From a virus: a stretch of DNA of 20,120 nt. Under the pieces are notes generated by a model. The model was not told where the DNA came from. It made no database searches and saw only the letters and a program-made list of their open reading frames with translations. The translations under genes were made by a program, and so were the position numbers. The stretch is taken from positions 1 through 20,120 of IMG/VR virus record IMGVR_UViG_3300010885_029239. One strand, written 5' to 3'. Of this stretch, positions 14,115-20,120 are shown in pieces (positions within the stretch are counted from its first letter, which is position 1; every line of letters begins with the position of its first letter).

Positions 14115-14546
14115 TTAGCTTGGCTTGATCTCTTTGAAATAAACGTTTTTAATGGAACCATATGGATAAAATATGGGCAACATAAATCGAGCTGTTTCAG
14201 TCAGGCCAGTTACTACCGGAACCTGTTCAAAATCCTGCAACAGACCACTTAGTGGTCGGTCTATATCATATACGCCCGAACTTTCCACAGTCCAGGACCA
14301 GGTCCATACTCGTTGCACACCTGAATAAAAATCGCCAAATTCCAATTGGTCAAGTTCTGTATCAATACAGCTGGGTACCTGTATATTATGTGGCTGTGTT
14401 CGTAATCCCATGCATTGTACAACTGTTTCCCAGTTACGTTGTTGGTTACGGTCAACGGCATCGGCATCTTGTCTTCGTATTACACCCGTGGCAGTAATGT
14501 CTATTAGACTGAACCCTTGATAGAGATGTATATTAGTGCTGGACAT
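14115..14546 (-). CDS. Hypothetical protein, 143 aa, possible virion component
   Basis: The product starts MSSTNIHLYQGFSLIDITAT and includes QQRNWETVVQCMGLRTQPHN, VQRVWTWSWTVESSGVYDID, and near the end FMLPIFYPYGSIKNVYFKEI. It looks strand-rich and soluble, and recalls conserved proteins of marine T4-like phages, without a known role. An in-frame ATG three codons earlier (14555) is an alternative start; neither has a Shine-Dalgarno sequence. It is the first gene after the strong terminator at 14571-14597. Its own promoter is unclear, with only a poor ACTAAATA match overlapping the upstream ATG. About 100 bases without a gene follow its stop. Confidence 0.78.
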   Translation of the reverse strand: MSSTNIHLYQGFSLIDITATGVIRRQDADAVDRNQQRNWETVVQCMGLRTQPHNIQVPSCIDTELDQLEFGDFYSGVQRVWTWSWTVESSGVYDIDRPLSGLLQDFEQVPVVTGLTETARFMLPIFYPYGSIKNVYFKEIKPS

Positions 14547-14570
14547 GATATACATATTTAGTGGCCAACA

Positions 14571-14597
14571 AAAAAGGCAACATAAAGTTGCCTTTTT
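14571..14597 (-). terminator. Strong intrinsic terminator, symmetrical
   Basis: AAAAAGGCAAC (14571-14581), a 5-base loop and GTTGCCTTTTT (14587-14597) form a perfect 11-base-pair stem, with T-runs on either strand. On the minus strand it lies 20 bases after the stop of the 134-aa gene and would end its message. It is the clearest terminator in the window and would work in both directions. Confidence 0.92.
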
Positions 14598-14617
14598 GTT
14601 TTTAGTTAAACCAACAA

Positions 14618-15022
14618 TTAAGCTAGTTTGAAACCGCCTGTGCTAACACATGCAACGCCTGGACCGCTATAAATGTTTGCTGCCAAGCCAATGTTACCAG
14701 CGGCTCCGCCATTTAAAGTTTGTAAGCGAGTTTGAACAGCCGATGTAGTTGTGCCGATAGCTTCAACTAAAACGCTGATCTGTGTAGTATCAACTTGATA
14801 CATAACGATTGTAGAATCGATAGCGATTGAACGTAGAATTGCTTCTACTGGACCGCCTGTACCGCTCTCAGTTGCTGAGAAAGTACCGAAACCAGTAATC
14901 TTTAGTGCTGTTGGGTTCTTTGTTAAACCTGTTGCAATGATAGTAGCTAAAGCACCTGCTGTGTTTGAATCAACGTTGTTAACGCCTTGTGCATCACCTG
15001 CATAACGTGTTTGGATTGCCAT
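14618..15022 (-). CDS. Small probable virion protein, highly expressed, 134 aa
   Basis: The product starts MAIQTRYAGDAQGVNNVDSN and is rich in Ala, Gly, Thr and Ser, with few charged residues, as is usual for capsid decoration or tail proteins. There is no signal peptide. Expression signals are the best in the window: a TATAAATA late-promoter-like site 41 bases upstream, a Shine-Dalgarno sequence AAGGAG with good spacing, and a strong terminator just after the stop. Together these predict an abundant late product made from a single-gene transcript. A major structural or decoration role is inference; no family is recognised. Confidence 0.83.
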   Translation of the reverse strand: MAIQTRYAGDAQGVNNVDSNTAGALATIIATGLTKNPTALKITGFGTFSATESGTGGPVEAILRSIAIDSTIVMYQVDTTQISVLVEAIGTTTSAVQTRLQTLNGGAAGNIGLAANIYSGPGVACVSTGGFKLA

Positions 15023-15062
15023 TTTTAAATCTCCTTAATATAAGTGCATCTCTGCATATACT

Positions 15063-15070
15063 TATTTATA
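15063..15070 (-). promoter_or_regulatory. T4-type late promoter (TATAAATA) before the 134-aa gene
   Basis: TATAAATAAGTATAT on the minus strand (15070 downward) is an exact match to the T4 late core TATAAATA. It lies in the non-coding gap between the 59-aa gene stop (15100) and the ATG at 15022, and the unit it would drive ends at the strong terminator. Confidence 0.75.
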
Positions 15071-15099
15071 CAAACTAGGAAAAAACGGTATTTTTAGCT

Positions 15100-15279
15100 T
15101 TAGCGGTTTGCTACGCCAGTTATAGGTGGCATAGGGCCACTGTAAACAGAACCAGAATCGTTAAGAGGTCTAATAAAAGGCCTTACACCTATCGGATGGT
15201 CAATGGGTGTACGTACAGGAATACCTATAATAGGGCTTATAGGATTGTCAATGTAGTTGGCTACACCGGTTTCGTTCAT
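15100..15279 (-). CDS. Small Pro/Ile-rich protein, 59 aa, unknown
   Basis: This short gene was found by reading the gap after the ligase-like gene. It starts MNETGVANYIDNPISPIIG and ends PPITGVANR before TAA. GAGGAG lies 6 bases before the ATG and it begins 3 bases after the ligase-like stop, so translation is well supported. Residues about 12-39 contain two imperfect copies of a Pro-Ile pattern (NPISPIIGIPVRTP and TPIDHPIGVRPFIRP), and GVAN occurs near both ends. There is no hydrophobic membrane span. It may be a small virion or assembly protein, as repetitive Pro-rich chains often are, but there is no match to a family. Confidence 0.75.
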   Translation of the reverse strand: MNETGVANYIDNPISPIIGIPVRTPIDHPIGVRPFIRPLNDSGSVYSGPMPPITGVANR

Positions 15280-15282
15280 AAA

Positions 15283-16377
15283 TTACTCCTCTTTAGCAAA
15301 TAAAGCCGCACTAAATGTTCCGCGGTTTACTAACTTTACTAACCCCGTTGGGGTATTGAATACAAAGCCTTCGCCAGCAGGTTTGCCGTTAACTGATTGC
15401 TCAATGCCCTGTACCTGTTGTTCCAGTTGATCGGCTAGATTAACCTTGAGAACGTACAAACTGTTCCAGACGGCAAATAAAGCATTTAAACCTTTTTGCT
15501 CACGTACCAAGTATCCGTCTTGTCCTTCTGTGCCTACTAGGAAATTAAATTGTTTAGCACTAACATTACCCTGTAACCATGGACCCAGGTCTTCTGCGGT
15601 TTGCCCTGTGATCTTTTTGTTGCAGTACTTTTGCAATGCTTGACGTACCACACCGGGAAGTTCTGCTAGGAAACTTTCAGCCAGTTGTCCATACTGTGAG
15701 ACTGCTCGGTTGGCGGCTTTTGTTAACTGTACAGGATCATTTAGTTTGAACTTGATGCCGGCACTGGGAGTCAATATAACCACAGGACCGTTTATGTTGA
15801 GACCTTTACCATTCCATTGTTGTGGTACGGCTCCATCATCGGCAAAGTATTGATGTACGACTACGCCACCTACGCTTTTGCTGATCTTTTTACCTAATCC
15901 TGTATTAGCGGGTATGCGATATTCAACCACGTTGGGTTTAAACGCATACATACCATTCTGTTCCGGTAGCTGTTCCCACCATAACAAGTCGCCCCAGAAG
16001 AAACCTGGACTATTACCCACCGCGGCTTCTAAACCGGCCCAAATATTTTCTAGTTTAGCATATAGGTCGGGACGTAGTTTACCTGATGCTTTTTTACTAT
16101 CGTACTCCTGCCACTTGGCCGGACTGTCAGCAAAGAACTTGGCGTCAAACATGTATTTGTCCTGTACAGTAAAACGCCCATCCCTTACACGCCCAAATAT
16201 CAGGGCTGGAAAGCCATCCCATTTGATAGTCACTGTACCAGGATTTTTAATAACATATTGCAAACTTTGTAGAGCCTGTGCGGCTGCTTGTGCTCCGTCA
16301 AAGATTGAATCTTCAGGGTGCGGTTGGGCACCGGCACGTGCTTCAACTAGAATTCGATTAATAAAATCTAATCTCAC
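15283..16377 (-). CDS. Ligase-like nucleotidyltransferase with KxDG motif, 364 aa
   Basis: The order of motifs fits the covalent nucleotidyltransferase (DNA/RNA ligase) fold. IKWDGFPALIFGR (51-63) has the lysine-x-Asp-Gly signature (K52). GFFWGDLLW (125-133) resembles motif III. VVEYRIP (150-156) comes next, then GGVVVHQYF (170-178) resembles motif IV and IKFKLN (208-213) motif V. N-terminal EDSIFDG and KWDG recall a conserved T4-like cyanophage protein family of unknown function. The start is GTG at 16377, overlapping the upstream stop as GTGA with AGGA 9 bases before; a longer TTG start (16404) lies inside the upstream gene. The substrate is unknown. Confidence 0.7.
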   Translation of the reverse strand: MRLDFINRILVEARAGAQPHPEDSIFDGAQAAAQALQSLQYVIKNPGTVTIKWDGFPALIFGRVRDGRFTVQDKYMFDAKFFADSPAKWQEYDSKKASGKLRPDLYAKLENIWAGLEAAVGNSPGFFWGDLLWWEQLPEQNGMYAFKPNVVEYRIPANTGLGKKISKSVGGVVVHQYFADDGAVPQQWNGKGLNINGPVVILTPSAGIKFKLNDPVQLTKAANRAVSQYGQLAESFLAELPGVVRQALQKYCNKKITGQTAEDLGPWLQGNVSAKQFNFLVGTEGQDGYLVREQKGLNALFAVWNSLYVLKVNLADQLEQQVQGIEQSVNGKPAGEGFVFNTPTGLVKLVNRGTFSAALFAKEE

Positions 16378-17147
16378 AGGTTGTGTCCTAGTTTGCGGAA
16401 CCAAGCGGCTGTGCCCGGTGCAATATCTTCAGGTAATGTTAACAAACCTTTGGCTTGATCTTGACGTGCTTGTGCCAGTTTGGCTTCTCGGTCTGGATCG
16501 TTGGCCAGTGCGGCCATTACTGTGGCAACTGAGTTTAGGTCGGCAGCCTTGGCCTTGGGATTTAGTAATAATTTAGCGGCATCATTTCTATTGTCAGCAA
16601 CTACCGTATTATCATCTCGACGCATAACGGTACCAGCAAATGAATCTACCTTGACACCTAGTGCTTTGCCTATACTGTTTAACAATATGAACAGTTGATT
16701 TGCTTTGAAGTTGGGATCGTCATACATGCCACGTGGGCCATGTTGGTGCCAATCGGCTACTTTCTCGGCATTGGGAATAATCATGTAGTCCACTTGTGCA
16801 AATGCAGATTTGCCTTCGCTTGTTTTGTAAGGAATACTTACGTGAACATTACGGCCTTTCATTACAGCATCAATGCCCTGAGCTTGAAGGTGTGTCTGTA
16901 ATGCTTTTTTGGCTTGTGTTGAATCTTCAACACCGTAGTTTTTTAGTGCGGCACGTTCGTCAATGAATAGATCAATATCACCAGATGCAACTTTATATCC
17001 GGCTGAGCCAATATCTTTAATTACTTTGTTTTGTAAATCAGAAGGTAACAAACGTCGAGCTAGTTCAATTACACCAGGCACATCTTGTTGTAATACATCT
17101 GTGGTGTTGCTGAATATAGTATGGCTACTTTCATATAGAAAATACAT
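16374..17147 (-). CDS. Polymerase-beta-type nucleotidyltransferase, 257 aa
   Basis: The catalytic signature is IGSAGYKVASGDIDLFID (46-63): a GS turn (47-48) followed by D57 and D59. A third acid, D120, lies in FAQVDYMII. These three carboxylates normally bind the metal ions that transfer a nucleotide. The rest, including HGPRGMYDDPNFKANQLFIL, looks helical and fits the domain that follows the core in this superfamily. The ATG is preceded by GGGAG and overlaps closely with the previous stop (TAAATG). Its own stop overlaps the GTG of the ligase-like gene. Family members act on tRNA, antibiotics, proteins or as toxins, and the target here cannot be told. Confidence 0.78.
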   Translation of the reverse strand: MYFLYESSHTIFSNTTDVLQQDVPGVIELARRLLPSDLQNKVIKDIGSAGYKVASGDIDLFIDERAALKNYGVEDSTQAKKALQTHLQAQGIDAVMKGRNVHVSIPYKTSEGKSAFAQVDYMIIPNAEKVADWHQHGPRGMYDDPNFKANQLFILLNSIGKALGVKVDSFAGTVMRRDDNTVVADNRNDAAKLLLNPKAKAADLNSVATVMAALANDPDREAKLAQARQDQAKGLLTLPEDIAPGTAAWFRKLGHNL

Positions 17148-17525
17148 TTATACTCCCTGGGAATCTGCAAATTTTGTTAACAATGCGGCTGTGGTTTGAT
17201 CTTTGATAGGAAAGTCAGAACCCAAGTATGCCCAATCGCCGGTGCTGTTTAAATGAAATAATTTTTTTCCGTATGCTATAACAAGAGGATCAGTTTCAGC
17301 AATACTCATGTTTTTAAGTACTGCACCTGCTGTGCTGGGACCTTGTTGTGTTGCCACCGGAGTTGCTGGATTTTGTACAGCCGCAACCTGTGGTGCTAAT
17401 TTAGTTTTCAGTGCCGTAATAAACTTTGCATCAGTTTGATAATTAGTATCTCCAGCAATGCTTCTGTATAGATTTTTGCCAATGCCGGCTAAACTGGCAC
17501 CGCCAAATATTTCATTAATTTTCAC
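17148..17525 (-). CDS. Hypothetical protein, 125 aa, MKINEI-type N-terminus
   Basis: The product, from a GTG start, reads MKINEIFGGASLAGIGKNLY, then a segment rich in Ala, Gln, Thr and Pro (about 55-75), and ends with LNSTGDWAYLGSDFPIKDQT. The GTG at 17525 was chosen because AGGAG lies 8 bases upstream; an earlier in-frame GTG (17543) has no such site and starts inside the previous gene. Its end overlaps no gene, and the nucleotidyltransferase starts directly after its stop. No family is recognised; the N-terminus resembles those of the 146-aa and 235-aa genes. Confidence 0.72.
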   Translation of the reverse strand: MKINEIFGGASLAGIGKNLYRSIAGDTNYQTDAKFITALKTKLAPQVAAVQNPATPVATQQGPSTAGAVLKNMSIAETDPLVIAYGKKLFHLNSTGDWAYLGSDFPIKDQTTAALLTKFADSQGV

Positions 17526-17763
17526 TACGCATTCTCCTGACACTACGCTTAAATTTTTCTGGCTCTTGGGCGCGGATACTGTTGATCAGTCGGCGTTCCA
17601 ACTCCCCTGCTTTTTCAGCATCGTAGTTTTCGCGAATATAATTGATTAGATTAATTGCACCCTGTATAACATGGGTGGCACGGCTTTCCACAAGATTCTC
17701 ACGATCTTTGTGTACCAGCAACGTGTCTAATTCGTCTAAAATGCTACGGGACTTCTTTTGCAA
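17515..17763 (-). CDS. Hypothetical helical protein, 82 aa
   Basis: The product, from a TTG start, reads MQKKSRSILDELDTLLVHKD and then ENLVESRATHVIQGAINLIN. It is almost entirely helical and charged, ending in an Arg-rich tail. GGAG lies 6 bases before the TTG and no ATG alternative exists. It is the first gene after a late-promoter-like site and overlaps the start of the 125-aa gene by 11 bases. Similar proteins seem common in T4-like phages of water, but I cannot give a function. Confidence 0.75.
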   Translation of the reverse strand: MQKKSRSILDELDTLLVHKDRENLVESRATHVIQGAINLINYIRENYDAEKAGELERRLINSIRAQEPEKFKRSVRRMRSEN

Positions 17764-17784
17764 GGTATGCTCCAGTTAATGTAG

Positions 17785-17792
17785 TATTTATG
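17785..17792 (-). promoter_or_regulatory. T4-type late promoter candidate (CATAAATA) for the 17763-15100 unit
   Basis: CATAAATACTACATT on the minus strand lies in the short gap after the helicase stop, 22 bases before the TTG start of the 82-aa gene. Position between two units, motif and spacing all agree with the site before the tail spike. Confidence 0.62.
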
Positions 17793-17798
17793 GAAGTG

Positions 17799-19244
17799 TT
17801 AATCAGATTTGGCTTTTAGAGCCGACAGCATTTGCTTGAGTTTTGTGCTTTCTACGCTACTGCCCGGGGTAGCTTGTGGTGTTTCTAAACTCCATCCTTC
17901 TTTGGGCTGTGGTTTGGCCCAGGGTTTAGACTCTGTCACAGTACTGTTGGTCTTGATTTGATTCAAGATACTGGTAGCAGGTTTGCCGTAACCACCTGTG
18001 TTGCTGTCTTGACCTTCTTCTCCGGGATCGGTGATACGCATGGTTTCAATGTTGTATTCCAGGTCAATCTTCATTCCCACGCCTGTGCTACTACGACTCT
18101 TCATACACTGAATTTGATAACGTCCGCGTTCTTTCATGGCTCTGCTGGTAAAGATACCAAACACATTGTCTGCTGTGTTGATCTTACTGATACCACCGGC
18201 AATATGACTATGATCAAATTCAATTTCTTCCACTGCCGATCGATTTAGCTGACTTGCTGTTACCAATAGTACATTGAGTTCTTTAGCTAGGTTACGCAAT
18301 TCTTCTGCCACATACTTGTCTTTGATAAACTGATCATTGGGATTGACCTTGACCGACACTGGCATTACCAAGTCCAAGTAGTCAACCATGACAAAGTCAA
18401 CCTTAATACCTGTTTGAATTTGTACTTCTTTCAAGTAGCTACGGATATCGTTTACGTTGCTCTGTGCTGGCAGGGCCTTGACACGATATTGCCCAGCTTT
18501 CTTGCTCACCATTTTGACTTTAAGTTCGGTGGTTTCAATATCTTTACGAATATCTTTTGTGCCCATGCCTGTAAGCATAGCATCAGTACGTAAACTACAC
18601 AGTTCTTCACTGAGCTCCAAACTTACATACACGCCCGACAGTCCAGCTTGCAACCATGACAAGGCAATGTTCATCATGACAAGACTCTTACCCGAACCCG
18701 ATCCACCAGCAAAGATATTAAGCTCGCCTCGACTGAATCCGCCATACAAGATCTTGTCCATAGTGGGCCAACCTGTACTCACCTGTCCACCTGAGTTAAA
18801 GTATCGGTCAATGCGAGCACGTGGATCACTAAAGTAATCTGTACCCATGTCCTTGGTTAAAGATATTTGTACTGCATCTTTAATTAGCTTTTCTACAGGA
18901 TCATAGTCGCCTTCTTCCAACAAGTCTGCGGCTTTAAGGATAGCACGGCTCAGTTCTTCCTTGCGACTAAATCCCTCAAACTCCGTCATAAACCACTCTT
19001 GGTGGCCTTCCATGGCATCCGGGATAGGACGTAGCTCTACGCCAGTTACTGCCTTAATTTGTTCATAAGTGGGTAGAGTCTTATGATCCATGCTGTGTTG
19101 CTGGATAAACTTTGCAGTATCACGTAGGCTACGATCAAAGTTTTCTGGATTATAGATGTTTTGCACACGCACAAAACTCTGTGCGTCCTGCATCATCATT
19201 TCTAAAAATAGTTTTTGTAAATCAGGATTGTATTCTTTTGCCAT
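17799..19244 (-). CDS. 41: Replicative DNA helicase, DnaB/T4 gp41-like, 481 aa
   Basis: This hexameric 5'-3' helicase would unwind DNA at the phage fork. The N-terminal helical domain (about 1-135) is followed by the RecA-like motor. Walker A is GGSGSGKS (180-187), Walker B is FVMVDYLDLV (284-293), and TASQLNR (329-335) is a conserved DnaB motif. The C-terminal 80 residues are polar and probably flexible, rich in Pro, Ser and Thr. It begins 3 bases after the primase stop, as in T4-like phages where helicase and primase form the primosome. The Shine-Dalgarno sequence is weak, so coupling to the primase is likely. Confidence 0.95.
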   Translation of the reverse strand: MAKEYNPDLQKLFLEMMMQDAQSFVRVQNIYNPENFDRSLRDTAKFIQQHSMDHKTLPTYEQIKAVTGVELRPIPDAMEGHQEWFMTEFEGFSRKEELSRAILKAADLLEEGDYDPVEKLIKDAVQISLTKDMGTDYFSDPRARIDRYFNSGGQVSTGWPTMDKILYGGFSRGELNIFAGGSGSGKSLVMMNIALSWLQAGLSGVYVSLELSEELCSLRTDAMLTGMGTKDIRKDIETTELKVKMVSKKAGQYRVKALPAQSNVNDIRSYLKEVQIQTGIKVDFVMVDYLDLVMPVSVKVNPNDQFIKDKYVAEELRNLAKELNVLLVTASQLNRSAVEEIEFDHSHIAGGISKINTADNVFGIFTSRAMKERGRYQIQCMKSRSSTGVGMKIDLEYNIETMRITDPGEEGQDSNTGGYGKPATSILNQIKTNSTVTESKPWAKPQPKEGWSLETPQATPGSSVESTKLKQMLSALKAKSD

Positions 19245-19247
19245 AGT

Positions 19248-20120
19248 TTAATTATATATTCTCTTCTTGCGTAACTCAATTTTTAATTTGCTCGACTGCC
19301 GTGCTTCAATGATACTCTTGATCACAAACAGTTTACCAAATTCTTCTACTGCACTTGCTACGTCTTTGTGTCGTTCTTGCCAGACTGGAAAACTTACACT
19401 CCAACCAAACTCTATAGCTTGATCAACTAACCGAGCGCCAGCCCGGTCTGCATCAGGCACCACAATAACTTCACGTGCCAAACTGTCAATGATGTCTGCT
19501 TGAATTTCACTGCATTCATTACTTAATACTGCAACACCATCTATGGCCATGGCATCAAACGGTCCTTCGACTACAATAACAAACTTGGCGTCCTTGTGCT
19601 GTCGGTCTGTGTTGAACACATAGTTGGGCTCGTAGCTGGAATGATATTTGGGTTTAACATCTTCACGAAATGTTCTTGCTGTGTATCCAATAATTTCGTT
19701 GCGCCAAGTAAATGGAATAATCACACGCTGATTCAAATTGTGCTGTCGTTCTGGTGTCCAATAAAACGGATACTTGCCAAAGTCTATTTTGCGAGTTGAT
19801 GCATACAGTACAGCATTGTGATATTCTTGCGGAACATCACAATCGTCGTTCAAGGTGTAGAATGTGTTTAGTGCAAAGAAATCTTGTGCTTGTTCCGGCA
19901 ACGGTCTTGCCTTGAAGTTTATGGGTTCTACCGCTTCCGCTTCAACCAGGGTCTCTGGTGCTACAAGTTCACGTATACGTATGGCATCTATAACTAATCG
20001 TTTGACTGTATTTTCGTCTGCACCTAACCAACTTAGTAACTTACGGAATTTATAATATAGTGGACGACCTGGAACATAACTGGCTTTGAAGTTGCAGTTA
20101 AAACAATGATAAGAAACACC
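19248..20120 (-). CDS. 61: DNA primase, T4 gp61-like, 5' end missing
   Basis: The frame stays open to the right edge, so the true start lies outside the window; 290 residues are visible. Near the edge YHCFNCNFKASYVPG contains a C-x-x-C pair, the likely second half of the zinc finger used to recognise the priming site. The TOPRIM domain follows: FVIVVEGPFDAMAIDGVAVL has the conserved Glu, and VIVVPDADRAGARLV the D-x-D, which bind Mg. The primase would make RNA primers for the lagging strand with the helicase encoded directly after. The internal TTG at 19901 is not its start. Confidence 0.9.
   Translation of the reverse strand, partial: GVSYHCFNCNFKASYVPGRPLYYKFRKLLSWLGADENTVKRLVIDAIRIRELVAPETLVEAEAVEPINFKARPLPEQAQDFFALNTFYTLNDDCDVPQEYHNAVLYASTRKIDFGKYPFYWTPERQHNLNQRVIIPFTWRNEIIGYTARTFREDVKPKYHSSYEPNYVFNTDRQHKDAKFVIVVEGPFDAMAIDGVAVLSNECSEIQADIIDSLAREVIVVPDADRAGARLVDQAIEFGWSVSFPVWQERHKDVASAVEEFGKLFVIKSIIEARQSSKLKIELRKKRIYN

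Noticed and set aside
15878-16576. 232-aa open frame on the plus strand
   Set aside because: It lies opposite the ligase-like and nucleotidyltransferase genes, which carry clear motifs. Its product is Ser/Leu/Arg-rich without a recognisable domain and has no promoter context.
19248-19901. Primase starting at the TTG at 19901
   Set aside because: The frame remains open to the right edge and encodes a zinc-finger C-x-x-C there, so the gene is partial and starts outside the window.

Overview
The window looks like a piece of a T4-like (Caudoviricetes, myovirus-type) phage genome. The main evidence is a T4-type replicative helicase beside a zinc-finger/TOPRIM primase at the right edge, a class Ia ribonucleotide reductase with glutaredoxin, a MGME1/RecB-type exonuclease, a PAAR spike-tip protein, a beta-helix tail spike, and several sites resembling the T4 late promoter (NATAAATA). 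All 32 genes that can be supported lie on the minus strand, packed with 1-4 base stop/start overlaps, and many are small proteins of no recognised family. No tRNA, rRNA, CRISPR array, transposon or integrase was seen. The host is most likely a Gram-negative proteobacterium, judged mainly from a very proteobacterium-like IscU and a SleB-type wall hydrolase with a signal peptide.

Layout in the direction of transcription (right to left): primase and helicase (20120-17799). A late-promoter-like site (17792-17785) is followed by a run of two small unknown genes, a polymerase-beta-fold nucleotidyltransferase, a KxDG ligase-like protein and a 59-residue protein (17763-15100). Next come a second late-promoter-like site, a small probable virion protein and a strong intrinsic terminator (15070-14571). 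Then follow six small or medium genes, including a coiled coil plus membrane segment protein that could be a holin or other lysis factor (14546-11894). An iscU-iscA pair with its own promoter leads into an exonuclease (11872-10441). A tail spike follows behind its own late-promoter-like site (10445-9247). After a small unknown gene come nrdA, nrdB, glutaredoxin and two small unknown genes (9239-4481). A PAAR protein and a 616-residue probable virion protein come next (4478-2257). The left end holds a SleB hydrolase, an HExxH protein and four small genes; the last three each sit behind a near-consensus sigma70-type promoter (2216-1).

Working together: primase, helicase and exonuclease serve DNA replication and recombination. 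NrdAB with glutaredoxin supplies deoxynucleotides. IscU/IscA are host-derived iron-sulfur assembly proteins that would support host or phage Fe-S enzymes. PAAR, the 616-residue protein, the spike and the 134-residue protein are probable virion parts. SleB, and perhaps the membrane protein, would act in wall degradation. The least explained block is 15100-17763, where a nucleotidyltransferase and a ligase-like enzyme are translationally coupled behind a late-type promoter, and some products have N-termini resembling T4 capsid-targeting peptides. This is the best candidate here for an undescribed system.
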